A stretch of DNA of 64,000 bases from Phialophora verrucosa. Its lineage: Eukaryota > Ascomycota > Eurotiomycetes > Chaetothyriales > Herpotrichiellaceae. Below, piece by piece: positions 1 to 12,036 of this stretch. The stretch's first letter is position 1; each line of letters begins with the position of its first letter. The notes under the pieces are model-generated. The model did no database searches. It was not told the DNA's origin and worked only from the letters and a program-made list of their open reading frames with translations. The stretch is taken from NCBI GenBank assembly GCA_002099365.1, contig MSED01000013.1:1488001-1552000 (forward strand), given 5' to 3'. A program made the position numbers and the translations under genes.

Positions 1-1586
1 CGCGAAGGAGGGTCTCCCTGTTAGCCCTCGCACGAAGGTGGCGGCAGCTGAGGCCTTGCCAGGGCTTCATTCTTGGTTCGATGCACCTCTGTGTTACGAG
101 AATGGACATGAAACTCATTCTCTGATTTGTCAGGTCCTCTGTAGGTTGGGCTTAGAGGGATGGGGCTAACCTCTCGACATCTTGTGTTACCAACATACCC
201 TGTGATGTTCCGCAGGCCCTTTGCAGCGACGGTGTAGGGGCTGCCCTTGCGCACAGGGTACAGGCGAGCTCAAGACGGCCCATCTCAGCCGTCTACCTAC
301 CCTGTTGCCTCTGTCATGTGCGCCAGTCCTGTTGCCAGCTTTCTGCATCAACTGTTCCGCGCGTCCCGGATCCTCCCAGCGAGATGGCAGTCTCCCCAGT
401 CAACGATCGTGCAAGAACCACAGTCACGATCAGCACTCAAAATGCAGAGTATATGCCATGGCTTTCGATAAGGTCGTTGTGTATAGAACACGCGCAATTT
501 CCTCGACAAGGCTGTGGGGTCGAGAGGCCGAATGCTAGCCTCAGACCATCGCCTCTCTGTGCAAAAGGGTCAAACCCTAATGATATCCCTCCATACCCGG
601 CTGTTCGTTTCAGCTGCGAGTTTGCTTGAAAACAAATGGGGCATCTGATGCCACGTTCATTGCAAGGATTTGCAGCCAAGGTTTGCAGCCAATCAATTTC
701 GATGACACTGATAGCAAACAGAGCCCCCTCCTGAGGTTTGTTTGGGGCCGCGACAACACGATACCGATTTACATCCCACCCTTTCAATATTTGCCTTTCA
801 GAGACGTGCGTCACGCGTCCTTCTACAGGTGTGGCTCTGAAGGATGCAGAACTTGTCTTGTTTCCCCACATGGAACCTATCCAGACGGGATCCAGAACTA
901 ATTCTACGTGCATTAATCGCTCCAAGACGGTTTGCAGGTTGGTCTCTGAATATTGATGGGACTCTGATTGGCCTGATGCACCGAACTTGTTTCACAGCTG
1001 ATATGGCAGGCGTTCCATAAGCTCGTCGACGACTGGTTAGCCTTTCGTGGCCGTTGGATCAGGTTCTCGCAATGCACCAAGCGTCAGCGTCACACGGCCG
1101 GATACCTGCAGCAAGGCCGTTACAAGGGAATCTTACGATCAGGTTTCAAGGACAACTCCGAAAGCGTGACTTCTGCAATGCAAGTCCACAGCGAAGCCAC
1201 TCGGGTCAACGTCGCTCATGATATGACATATCTCGTCAATCTGGCGTGGACCGCCCTTGGGGATATTAGATCTTTTCATCTATTGGAGTACAACCTGGAC
1301 GTGCTTCTGGTCGACTGATCCTGGCTTCTTTTCTTATTTCTCCGCCGATGCTCATTGCTCAGGCTCGATCACAGCACCAGTCGGAGGTTCTGGCACTCTC
1401 AAATAGGACCTGGTGCCAACTTTTAGCCATTGGTCGGCGAAAGGCTCAGCTCCTCGACGTCGCCCATTTTCATGCCTGAGTACTTTTGTTTGCTGATTCT
1501 CGCTTCGGTTTCAGGCGTGTTGTGCATTATGGTGGGCAAAGTCCTCCGGATGTTGTGTATATGTCGGTTAACAGACGAGCTAGATC
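1..1586. other. Stretch without a supported gene
   Basis: I see no recognisable gene. The longest open frame runs on the minus strand from an ATG at 913 to a stop at 437 (158 codons). Its product matches no family I know and has no clear splice signals beside it. The right end is the upstream region of the Zn2Cys6 gene at 1587. The left end is cut by the window, so a 3' end or UTR of an outside gene could be present. Confidence 0.5.
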
Positions 1587-3114
1587 ATGACACGGCCGCC
1601 ATACCCGGACCTTGAGTTCTTTAGGCGCACCGACCGAGGAGTTCACATGCCACTGAGCCAGACTTCTCATGTTCACGATCAGTACGAGACGGGAAGTCAC
1701 CTCAGCAGCCGCACTACGCCATCATCAGAACCCGATGGTAGAGCGCCGAGCGGCTCGAGGAAGCGTGTACCAGTTGCTGTACGGCTGGAATTATTCATTT
1801 CGCAGATTATGGATGGCTCGCTCACATGCTGCAGTGCGAACGATGTCGAAAACGCAAAATCAAGTGCAGTGGCAATGAAGGTGATAGTCAGGCTTGTGCC
1901 AACTGCAAGAACTCCGGGTTGGAAGACTCCTGTCGGTTCCTTCGAGCATGTGCCTCCTTTGCCTTCACGGACGCAGAACTGCTAACTTTGGCAAGGTCCA
2001 ATCTGTTGAAACCAGCCACCTTGGCTTTCCTCGGACGTATGCACCTCGATACTCTCCGTACGGGCTCCCCGCACATCATCGCCTGAATTACATGTCTATG
2101 TCGTCAAGATGCTCTCCGCAGAGTACCCTACAATATAACTCCCTTCCTAGCAGTGTTGAGTACAGCCCATACCCTCATCAGGCCACGACCGTCGACTGGA
2201 GGCCGCCATATGTTGGACATATGAACCCGTATTCACCATATCCCGACGATGAAGAGTCCAGTCCCCTGGTTACGCAGCCGCCTTCGTACATGCTTCCCAA
2301 TACAGATCCAATGGCGACAAACAACACCTTCTACATGCACGGAGCCGGAGTCCGACCACATCCTAGTTCACTTTGGCCAGAACCTCACCCCTATGTGTCT
2401 CAGCCGATTTCACAGCTAACCGGTATTCCCTACACTATGGCCCACGAGACCTCACAGCCCTTCCAAACGATTGGAACTGTCGGAAGCCTACCTTCAGACC
2501 GCATCCTACCACAACCTGTCACAGCACGTAGCTATATACCGACGCCAGCCAGCTCAATCGACATACCTGTTTCCACTCCAGGCCAGCGAACACATAACCT
2601 CTGGCACAGTGATACCACCACGCCCATCCACCAGCTGCCAACTCCGGTGGAGGCGAGTTCAAGGCAAGAGCAGAGCACAGGCAGGGAAAGCGTCTCTTAC
2701 AGATTACAGGACATGACGTATGGCCAGACAAACTTGAGTGAAGGACTTTCAGTGACTCCCGCATCGTCCAGCAACTATCTTGCAATCAATGAGGCCCAGC
2801 CTTCCAATACGACAGTCCCAGCCGAGGATGCCACGTCTCGGCAGTCGACCTTGAGTTTGATCACCGCCGAAAGTCAAAAATTAAATGCGGAGAGCACCGA
2901 CATCACATACAACTACAATTCAATGGGGGGCCACCTATCACAATTGAGGAGTGCATCTGGCGAGCTCCAGCCAGGAGCGTTGTACTGCCAAACGACGATG
3001 CTTCCACGACGAGAGGCAGGGTCCGATGATTGCAGTCCGGACTGCGCCAGCTGTCAGACCGAGTCCACTCGAACGTCGTTTACGTCGATGACCAGCACGT
3101 CCACCGGGTGCTGA
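1587..3114 (+). CDS. Zn2Cys6 (C6) fungal transcription factor, three exons
   Basis: This is a nuclear DNA-binding regulator with a binuclear zinc cluster. Proposed exons are 1587-1778, 1835-1945 and 1996-3114, giving 473 residues. Exon 1 ends in RKRVPVA, and the intron GTACGG...GCTGCAG joins it exactly to CERCRKRKIKC, the usual context of this domain. The cluster cysteines are C65, C68, C75, C85, C88 and C97. The second intron (1946-1995) is best read as GC-AG, with branch point CTAAC and acceptor GCAAG. It gives FLR|VQS in phase, whereas the nearby GT at 1950 would break the frame. The remaining 370 residues are rich in Ser, Pro, Thr and Tyr with no fungal-trans middle-homology domain, as in short C6 regulators. 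Target genes are unknown. The domain is secure; the second splice junction and the start are less so. Confidence 0.8.
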
Positions 3115-4345
3115 ACGAGAACACAGACTTCACACCTTTTCCCCGACGTTGGTCGGTCTCATTACCCACAACTATCTGAATTTTCTGAACCGCGTCAAAA
3201 AGCGTTCTGTCATTCTCCCCCTCTGCATTAACATCATGTGGCTATACTTCAACCTGACACGAACAGCATAACTCTAATACTGGACATAGCCATTCTCAAG
3301 GAAACTCCGAGGAGCACAGGAATGCACCCCCTACACGAGATTTGGCATGTAATTTTCGGGGCTCCATGATGGTGGAATGTAATATTGCGGCTCTGCTTCT
3401 CGTACTTGTCACGGTTCAGGAAAAGCTGGTGGGAGAAAATGCATTAGGGAGAGGCACTAAATGAACAAGATTCATCTGTGGAAATTGTTGAGCGGGAGGT
3501 CAAGGGGAAAAGCACTTATGGCCTAGCCGGTTCTCATGTTGGCTGTTACTGAATACACTGTTTTCGACGTCAAGACAGGCTTTGGGCGAGGTAATGTGCC
3601 GCTGCGAAAGCGCCAGCAGAGGGATTGGTTTGCGAGGAAGCCGATCGTGTACCACAACTTACGTACCTCACTGAGAGAATCTCGGATAAAAGAAGAAGCT
3701 CAGCGCTCTAGCTATGTAGTGTGAGCATCTCGGATCTCCACACGATCTTGTAACATTGGTTGAAACGAAATGAAATGATCGGGCGACTTTTCATTCATAG
3801 TCGGCGTACACGGTGGAGGTCTTTTGCGGCACATGAAGCCATCTTCTTCGGCGAGGGAAAGGAAGATCAAGCACTACACGGTGCATTCAACTGTGTGAGC
3901 GAAGCGGGCAGTCACGGCGTCCGATTTGATGCAATTTTCATATTGTTTGTCATTTGCAATGCCACAGTGCTGAGTGCTGGGGCGCTGGTGGTCATTTTCT
4001 AGCAGATCGTTCGGCCTGCAACCGACAAAGAAGACACAATTCTGGAGGAGCCTGTTCGAGCAGATCAACCCGGCGTGCAGCCCTCAAGAAGCCACATACT
4101 GGAGACTCTGTTTGACCATGGCGTGAGCATCATTGTTGCTTCTCTCTATCGGCGTAAGAGATATGCCAGCTTTCGTCTCTTCTCCTTTCCATTTCAGTCC
4201 AGGTGAGCAATCACAGATACAAGACGCTTGCACCCTCGAATGTGAAGCGTTACACCCACTGTCATCACTGCCACCACCGCCAATGCTCCACGACAACCAC
4301 ATGCACCGCCACTTCCATTCTTCTCCCCCGTCAAGAGCGTCCCGC
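3115..4345. other. Intergenic, convergent 3' ends
   Basis: This lies between the stop of the C6 regulator (plus strand) and the stop of the S24 gene (minus strand). It must hold both 3' UTRs. I see no coding region; the open frames here are short and unlike any known protein. Confidence 0.5.
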
Positions 4346-4847
4346 TTATTTGCTCTTCTTATCCTTCTTCGCGCCTTTCGTCTTCGCGGTGCCTCGGAAC
4401 TCCTTACTCCTATTCTTCCGCTGCTTCCTCTGCTGTCGACTGGCTTTCTCGATCTTGGTGGCGTGGCCCACTCTGACCAACCGATAATGGGGCTCGAATT
4501 TCTTCATCGCCTCGACCGAATCGTATATGAGGGCAAAGCCAGTAGACTTGCCACCGCCGTACTGGGTGCGCATGCCGAAGACGTTGATCTGGTCTTTGTT
4601 GGACTTGTACGCTTCAGCCAGTTTGGCACGCAGGTCGTCTTTGCTGACGTTGGGTCGGTTCGGGTGCAGGACATCGCTGGAGAGAGCAAGGCGGGGATCA
4701 TGTCAGCCTTGAGAACTGCGTGATTGGGAATTTTGAGGTGAGGGAGACTGGGACTTGGACTTCGACTTACACGACAAACTGCTTGCGCGAGAGCAGTCGG
4801 TTGGTGATGAACTTGCGGGTTCTGATCGTGACCGCGGAGTCGGCCAT
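4346..4847 (-). CDS. RPS24: 40S ribosomal protein S24 (eS24)
   Basis: This is a structural protein of the small ribosomal subunit in the cytosol. There are two exons on the minus strand: 4847-4771 (MADSAVTIRTRKFITNRLL...) and 4676-4346. They are joined by a 94-nt intron with donor GTAAGT and acceptor CTCCAG. The product is 135 residues, the normal eukaryotic length. Hallmarks are the RTRKF N-terminus, the central QYGGGKSTGFALIYDS loop, the MKKFEPHYRLVR strand and the basic Lys/Arg-rich tail ending KKDKKSK. The intron after codon 25 is typical for fungal ribosomal protein genes. A pyrimidine-rich CTCTCTACAG just upstream of the ATG hints at a further intron in the 5' UTR, which I could not prove. 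The gene is transcribed away from the methyltransferase gene at 5228 across a shared 380-bp region. Confidence 0.97.
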
Positions 4848-5227
4848 GATTGCGAACGGGCTGTAGAGAGTGATCGCAATCAGGATTGTCGAGATGGGAA
4901 GGGGTTTGTCGACTGTATCTGTCTCTCTCTCACGATCGAACGCAGTTGATGTCGATGGATGTGCAAGATTCGGTCGCTCGCGCCAAAATTGTGGGCTTGG
5001 CACGACGAAATCTTGGCGTCCAGGGGAGCTAGTCCAGATCGGGGTGCAGCGCAAAATCAATCCACCGTATCGAAAACTTTACCAAGTCACGCACTCTATT
5101 TATTCACTCTCTGCTGGATCGGTCGATGTTGTGGACAGCCGAGTAGCTCGCTAGATTTCAATATTGCTGGTGGTTGCCAGGTTTTGCGTGGCATCGACAC
5201 CGAAGGTCCTGCAAGGCGGCTTCCGTC
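4848..5227. promoter_or_regulatory. Divergent promoter region RPS24 / FAM86-type methyltransferase
   Basis: These 380 bp separate the start codons of two divergently transcribed genes, so both promoters and both 5' UTRs must lie here. I see no clear TATA box and assign no specific factor site. The few open frames inside are not convincing genes. Confidence 0.6.
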
Positions 5228-6462
5228 ATGATGGATATTGCTCGAGCTGGCGTGGAGCCCGTTGTGGTCAAGTTCTACCGACAATACCTGCAGCAAATCA
5301 ATGAGCTGAGTTACCCTCCTGGCTCTCTGCTGCTCACTCCAGACGTCCAGACATGCTTGTACAAATACTTTTTCGATGCGAGCCAGAACAAATTCCTGCC
5401 TCCGCCGCGGTATCAGGCCAAAGTGCTGCGCCACGTCATCAGGGAGATTGAAAAATCGATCAAAGACCCCGAAGAAGATGTAGGCCTGCTGCTCCAATGA
5501 CTTTCCCACGCCCCCTGCCTGCTCGTGAGGGATTGATTGCCTCCGGAATGACTCATGCATTACCAAGTCTTGGACTGTGTTGGAGCAACTGACCATCTAA
5601 TTCCCCGAAACAGCAAGTCTCAGACCAGTTATATGAACACCTAGGCCACCTCTCCGCCATCCCGCTCCAGGACCCATCAGAAGAAGCCCAGCAACTTCAA
5701 GTTCATTTCTATTTCCCACCCCTTCCGTTGGACGAGCCCGGGGTCCGGCCCATCTTGATCAAAGAAGCACACAACCTTCTCTCGAGGGGCAACAATGTGG
5801 GACTCCGCACCTGGGAAGGTGCGCTGCATCTCGCGTGGTATCTGGCCACCCAGCGGCCAGAGCTGGTCCGGGGGCAGAACGTGATCGAATTGGGGGCAGG
5901 AACTGGCATTTTATCGCTTCTTTGCGCGGGACACCTGCATGCTGCGTCCGTGCTGGCAACAGATGGCCTGGGCCACGTGTGCGAAGGCCTACAAGCTAAC
6001 ATCGACCTGAACGTGGAGAACAACACGCTCCAGGACGGCCAGCCGCCCAAAGTCCTGCAGTTGGACTGGACGGACCGTGAGGCGATCGACCAGCTAGCGG
6101 AGAAGGTCAAGAGCTCGATCGCAGGCTATGGCCTCGTCATTGGATCGGATATCACGTACCACCCCGACATACTGCGTCCGTTGGCTCAGGTTCTCAGCAT
6201 CCTGAAAGAATGTTCTCCCAACATGGTCATCCTCATCTCGGCGGCCATCCGGAGCGACACTTTCTCCCAATTCACGACCATCTGTCGAGCCGAATTCGGA
6301 TTCAGCGTCGTGGAAGAACACGTCCACATTCCGGACGGGCTGCAGTATTCGGGCTTTTTCCATTCCGTCGTCACGCCGATCAAGCTTGTCTCTCTCCAGC
6401 GAGGGACGGTAGAGCCAACTCACGACGATCCAAGTCACAGCGGCGGACCACGCGCGAACTAA
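5228..6462 (+). CDS. FAM86/Efm3-type protein-lysine N-methyltransferase (elongation factor 2 methyltransferase family)
   Basis: This is an S-adenosylmethionine-dependent methyltransferase. Exons are 5228-5479 and 5614-6462, with a 134-nt intron (donor GTAGGC, branch CTGAC, acceptor AACAG), giving 366 residues. The N-terminal part (FYRQYLQQ, then VQTCLYKYFFD, then PPPRYQAKVLRHVIREIE) is the helical domain seen in FAM86 proteins. The C-terminal part is a Rossmann methyltransferase with motif I VIELGAGTG at about residues 174-182 and GSDITYHPD near residue 260. In yeast and human this family modifies a lysine on elongation factor 2. That substrate is inferred here from family membership. The start was set at the ATG at 5228; an earlier in-frame ATG at 5174 would add 18 atypical residues. 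Its divergent neighbour is a ribosomal protein gene, another translation gene. Confidence 0.85.
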
Positions 6463-6937
6463 CTTTTTACCCTGATCCGAATCGTCTCATACACACAGGG
6501 AGTGAAAATCCTGCTGTGAGGTTTACCGAGCTGGCGATTCCGTCACATGTACAATTCTTGATGCAACTTGAGCTTAGTCGTTTACTCCTGAACTGGCAGA
6601 CCCTACAACCGACTGCACAGGCGGGTAAACGTGGCAGTTCTCAGCGAGTACAAAGCGTGGTTCACTCCCACCAGCCCAATGGGGGTCCGACTAGGTCGAG
6701 TTTAAAGGTTCGCCGACCTCATGACGCACAGCTAATCATATCCAATATGCAAATCATATCCCATGCGTTGCAGACTCATTCCCCGATGGGTCCAAAATGC
6801 TAAAATCCTCTCTTTTGTGCTATATGCGTAATGTGGGACCCGAAAGCCTGCTGCCACGGAGAGCTATTTGTATATTCCTTGCCGGCCCGGTGGGTACATA
6901 GAGGGAAGCTGATGAATAGTGCTTGAAGAGTCAAGCC
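6463..6937. other. Intergenic, convergent 3' ends
   Basis: This is the gap between the methyltransferase stop and the stop of the minus-strand MFS gene. It must hold both 3' UTRs. I see no coding region or RNA gene. Confidence 0.5.
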
Positions 6938-8730
6938 TCAAGACACTTCCCTGACCAGCGGCTTATACTGGCCCAAATCGCCATCGTCCTCTTCATCATC
7001 ACTGACATCGAATTCACTTGGATCCGCTAACCCACCGCTGGTCCCAGAGTGCAATTGATCCATCAAAACATTCACGTCCATCTCCGCGGCTGTCATGCCC
7101 ACGTGGTGTTGATCCGCGCCTCTGCGGTCCGCGTCAAGCACGGCACGCCGGTGCTCCTCGGGCAGCGGCGTCCTCAGGAACATGATCAACAAGCCTATGT
7201 CATAGATGATCTTCAGGCTGGCAGCCAGTTCGAAGGGAACCCACCACCGCTCTTTCGTCCACAGCATGCCTGTGACGATGGGGCCGAGACAAGCGCCGAG
7301 AGTGCGCACAAAGTTCAGCGTTCCCAGGACTTGTGTTCGTTCGCGGGGGAGGAATACGGCCGCGACAAAGGCTTCGCGGGGCGCTTGATCCATGCTTCCT
7401 AGCACGGCGTCGCCGAGGAGAAGGAAGACTAGCAGTTGCCAGCCTGACACTACCAGCCCCAGCGGGACAAGGGCAAGGAACACGGCGGAAGGAAGGTGGG
7501 TGCAGACCATCGCTTTGACCAGGCCTAGCCTCCGTGCCACGGCTGCGGAGAAGAGGTTCGACAACGAGGCGACCAACCAGACGAGTGAGAGGGCGTAACC
7601 GATACGGTGGGTCAGAAACCAGCGGCTCCGCCACGACATATACCAGGACATAACCGTAAGGGGGAGCATGCCGGAGGCGAAGGCGTTGAGGCCAAAAAGA
7701 CACGAGAGGCGCAAGAGGATGGGAAGGGACGAACGGGAGACCTTCCAGGGCGAGGATAGCGAGGTGCGCAGACGACCAAGGAAGGAGTCTGACTTTGATC
7801 GTGGAGGCTGAGAATACGATGACCCAGATCGTATGCTGGCCGTCCGCGTAACGTTTGGTTGTTTTGCGGTCGACGACCGCCGTGCCGTGCCATCAAGCAG
7901 GGGTCTTGTCTGCTCCGATGGAGAAGCCACTTCTTCGTCTACCTCTGCCATTGACGCAGTTGTTGCGGCCCAGGAGTATTGTCCCGCGGCCTTTGCTTCG
8001 ATATTTTTGCTCAGGAGAAGCGTGACGAGGACTTTGATTACGCCAATCATTGCATACATGCCGAAGACTGGAGGGTATGTCTCTTTCCAGTCGATTCCCA
8101 GGTATGTCTTCTGAGCGTAGGTGATCCACCCGGTCACGAACAGGCCAAAAGCCATAGCGAGGGTAGAAGAGACAGCGAACCAGGCGAATATATCGGTGCG
8201 AGCTTCTAGGGGCGCGAGCTGTGCGAGGATGCCTTCCTGTTGAGGCGCCAGTCAATCAACCCAAGAGCTGCGCATAAGGGGTGGCCAAGAGGAACTGTCG
8301 AACCTACCTCCACGGCGCGGAATGGTCCAACTTCGTGTGCTCCAGGAGATATGACCCCGAAGATCGCAGCGAACAGAAGCAGATAGTAATTCTTGCTGAA
8401 TGCAAACACCGTTCCGGAGAGTGTCATAAGTGACGACCCGATCAGCAAAACCCGTCGTCTTCCAACTTTATCCGCCACGATTGTCAAACTATAGCTGATT
8501 GCGGCATCGCCCAGCAGCGTCAAGGTCATGAAAGTCCCTGTCTGCTTCCAACTGACACCCGCCTGCACGTAGAGGAAGATTGCCAGGACGAGGGCGGCGC
8601 CGCCATAGGCAAACATTCGGAGGAATCGAGTCACCAAGATGAGGTAGATGTCTCTGTTGCCATATTCCCGGATGGATTGAAGGCCCGTCTCTCGGTTGAG
8701 CCAGTGGAAGAAGGCCGCAAAGGAAGCCAT
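6938..8730 (-). CDS. Major facilitator superfamily permease
   Basis: This is an integral membrane transporter with unknown substrate. Exons are 8730-8308 and 8236-6938, with a 71-nt intron (donor GTAGGT, acceptor CAACAG), giving 573 residues. The first true ATG is at 8730; the frame is open slightly upstream but without ATG. The N-terminal half carries helices after RNIYLILVTRFLRMFAYGG-like sequence and the MFS loop signature ADKVGRRRVLLIGS, characteristic of the loop between helices 2 and 3. A long hydrophilic central loop rich in Ser and Arg (about residues 215-285) separates the halves. The C-terminal half has further helices and the motif GTLNFVRTLGACLGPIVTG. The tail is acidic (SDDEEDDGD). 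The layout resembles fungal permeases of the yeast YCR023C kind more than sugar porters. Neighbouring genes give no substrate hint. Confidence 0.85.
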
Positions 8731-9933
8731 TTTCAAAAGCGGATATCTGCGTTAACGAATATCGTGAGGCTGTCCTGAGCAGTGATATGCGGAGCACCGC
8801 TCTCGCCGCCGAGAGAAACACAATCTCGAAATGATAAGAGAAAGAGCAATGGCAATAGCAATAGCAATAGCAACACAAACGACGGAAACGAAGCAGCAGC
8901 GCGGCCGTCAGGACCGCATGCTGAGGTCAGGGTCCGCCGCCGGGCACTTCCAGAATATATCGCGCGGGCTCACAAGTCGAAGCTGCAACCAACCGATCAC
9001 TTACTCTGACTGGCGATGTTAGATAGACAGAAGTTCCCCGCACCTAGAGCAGGGAAGGCGACGATTGGAGTCGAGGTGCGGGATGGAAGAAAGATGCATA
9101 TGCGCGAAGAGGCCTCACTCACGATATCCGGCACCGTGGTTCGTTGCCGTCAGGGATGGTGTAGGAGCGGAAAGGGCGTGCTTAACGGACGACGTGCATG
9201 CCGATCGTCATTGATATGAGAAAGGCTGGTATGTGAGAGGTCGATAGTGCTCTCTAGCTTGGTGCTCAATGGAAGTAATTGCCGCCATCACGAATGCACC
9301 AATTGAAGAGGCCGGTGCTTGTCGAGCTTAGCTGCAGACGACAGAAGAGCTGCCGTTTATCCTGTCCGGAGTTGGTGATGGAGGTGGCTCGGGTGGTGGG
9401 TGGGTGGAATCATTCTGCATACTTCGCCGTAGCGGCCGTCTCGAGATGATTGTATGCTCCACTGTAGGTCCAACTGTAAAACCGCGCGTCATTGAGGCAA
9501 GTAAAGCGAGATCCACAGCCACGCTTGACTTACTCACGTGCTCACTCTTTGCTCACTCCCATGACACCACTGAATGCTGCGGGCGGAACAGTGACTATAG
9601 AACGATTGATTCTCAAACTTAGATGAGATTCTCGACGACGCCCTCCAGAGACCTGGCCCTCGCACAAGTCAGGAGTATTATAATTCCCGCCACCAGCAAA
9701 TCGACCCGGCTGTTCGGTTGTGAAAGGCGCCCGAGTTTGCACAGCCGAAAACCCCCCAAACACCCTTGTGATGAGTTATGTTGATACCAGATGCGTACTT
9801 CTCTCACCATGGTCCATGACGCCATCTGGCCAGTTCTCCCTGCCATCGGGCTAGATTATCCAGTAGAGCCTCACAACCTGGGTGCCTCCACCTCGAGTGA
9901 CCCAGCAGAAACGTCGCCTTGGTGAACAGATGG
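8731..9933. other. Intergenic
   Basis: This contains the promoter side of the MFS permease (8730, minus) and the 3' UTR of the Gid1-like gene (stop at 9934, minus). Apart from a hexanucleotide microsatellite near 8845-8873 I see no coding sequence or RNA gene. Confidence 0.5.
8845..8873. repeat. Short (CAATAG)n microsatellite
   Basis: About four and a half imperfect copies of a six-base AGCAAT unit lie just upstream of the MFS permease start, probably in its promoter or 5' UTR. Confidence 0.8.
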
Positions 9934-12036
9934 TCAGGACGAGAACGTTGCTTGCAGATTGACGAAAGCAGCAGGTCCACCCTCCTCACTGAGCACATCA
10001 ATCAGAGCCTGGGTCTGCTTCCATGCCGTCTCCAGTGCAGCGGAAGGCGATCGCCCGAGAGAGACTGCACAAGTTAGCGAGTCAGTCAAAATCGGGTGGC
10101 GAGGGAGACAAACCTAAGATAGCAGAATTCAGCTCCTCTGCAACTGCTGTCCTGCCAGATATGTCCAATAGATGCCCATGTACACTGCCCTTGGGATCGT
10201 TGTAGGCTACCAGGCTGAATATGTCTTGAAGAGCCTTTGCGTGCTCCCCGTCCTCATGCTGAAAGTCTCTATGTAGTTCCTGGCCGTACAGCATAACTTC
10301 CTGGAGTAGCTGGTCGTGTTGTAAGCCACTGTTGTCGGCCGGCGACTTGCCAACTCCATTAGTATGGGAGTCCGTATCAAGTTCCATGTCGTGAGCAAGG
10401 TTGTCGTCCATACTGGTAGACTTCTCAACACCGTTGCTGGATGTACGGTTATGTCGTGTCGTCGGCTTGCGCGTGTTGAGTTCGGTTGTCTTGCTGATGA
10501 GTTCAATCCATTTTCGACATTTCAGCCGGAACACTATGTCCGGGTTTCCTGCAAGGACAGTGGGAAATTGTTCATCTGTGATTTTGAGAGCTTGATCAAT
10601 ATCCCCGGAGAGAATCGCACGCCGTATCCCTGGATGGTTAGCATGATATTCAACAGGAAGAGGCCGGCCAACTTACTTTGCCGATGGACAGCATCGGTAT
10701 CGTCTCGGCTGGCGACGTCAGGTGTATGTGCCTGAAGTGCATTGCTCAGGGACTGTTTTTCTCTTCGAATTTCCTCCGCGAATGCTTTGGCGGTTTCGAC
10801 GTAACCGTCGTGACCCAAGAAGTGCGCGACTAAATCCTGGATGAGACTGTTCTCATCTCGTCGCCCCTCTAGTGAAGTGATTCTCGCCTTGGAGATCTCT
10901 CTCGAAATGTTGGTCCTCTCTGACAGCATCTTGCCGTCGATATCGAAAACAAAAGGCCGCTGTCCAAAGTTGCCCGTCACCAGGGCGCCGGAGTGTTTCT
11001 TCATTCCGATTGTCGGGTATATCTTCATGTCTTTCTTGAGTTCTCTGAAGCAGATGCCGAGATCCTGACCATTCTTGGTGAAAAATGCCTGCCATGTGTT
11101 GAAGTTGATACCACAGCCGATAACGTCTCCAGCTCCGAAAGTCGGACCGTAACTTCGACCTGAATGCTCACCGAAAAACATCTTCCCGTCGTCACCGTGG
11201 TAGCCCCATGAGTGAGTCTCCCAGCCAGGTAACCGCTCCAACGAAGCATCACTCGTAGAAAATCCGACCGCGATGGCTGTGTCCTTACTCTTCTGCTTGA
11301 TTTCCACCTCGAAGTAGTACATTCCGCACCCAAGAGGCATGGCATGGTTTGTTCTGACGGACGCCGCTTCGATCTCCGCTTTACTGGCTGATCCGCTGTA
11401 TCTCAGATCTTGTCCGTCGCTCATGATGTCAAGCCCCGGATACTTGTCCTGCTCACTCCATCTCGATGGCAACGGTGGCAACACCTCCTCCTCTCTGGGA
11501 GGATTGCTCTCGATGATGTCGTATGTCATGCCACGATGGGATGGCGCCAACCTCGTGTTGCTGGGGCTAGTGGAGAATGAGCCCAGCGCAGAAGAGCCTG
11601 ACGGCTGCTCGCGTTCTCTCTTTAGCTTCGCCTTGTACGCAGCCTCCAGTTTCGCCATATATCTAGAATGCCTGAGGTAGGAGGGGATGAAGAAGGGATT
11701 TGGGTGCATGGTTCCTGTCCCCAGAGAAGGGATATTGGCAAACTTCCTCGAGTAGGACGGTAGGAGTGTAGGCTTTCGCCAGTCCCTGGCTGCCAGCGAG
11801 TCTTGATCGTGCTCTGAATATCGTCTCTGGTATTGATGTTCCGCTTGATATTGAGGCGGATCCGTGCTGCCCGGAGTGGAAGCCGCTAGATGAGAGAAAG
11901 CACCAGAGCGTGAGGGATGGTGAATGTTCTGTGACGTTGCGCCGGAAGCCACTGAAGCATACGACAATCGTCGGGGCGCGTTGCCACCAAACGCACTTGG
12001 CCGGCTGCTACTGCCTGATCCAGTCCCATCCGTCAT
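9934..12036 (-). CDS. Gid1/Vid30 (RanBPM-type) SPRY-LisH-CTLH protein of the GID/CTLH ubiquitin ligase
   Basis: This is a likely scaffold and substrate-receptor-binding subunit of the GID/CTLH E3 complex, which in yeast drives glucose-induced turnover of gluconeogenic enzymes. Exons are 12036-10677, 10629-10114 and 10064-9934. Introns are 47 and 49 nt, with donors GTAAGT and GTTTGT and acceptors ATCCAG and TGCAG. The product is 668 residues. A low-complexity N-terminus is followed by a SPRY domain (about 235-360, with MYYFEVEI and GYHGDDGKMFFGE), a LisH motif (about 396-425, LIQDLVAHFLGHDGYVETA), CTLH (IRRAILSGDIDQALKITDEQFP) and a CRA-like end. The splice junctions rebuild CTLH and CRA in phase. 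The frame stays open upstream of the ATG at 12036 with a GCTGAC..TTTCCAG acceptor near 12130, so an extra 5' exon is possible. Confidence 0.9.

Noticed and set aside
437..913. Minus-strand open frame of 158 codons
   Set aside because: It has an ATG and a stop, but no recognisable domain, no splice signals and no flanking context. It overlaps other open frames of similar length.
8206..8736. Separate small gene upstream of the MFS permease
   Set aside because: It is exon 1 of the permease; a canonical 71-nt intron joins it in phase to the downstream frame. The frame start at 8736 is TTG, not ATG.
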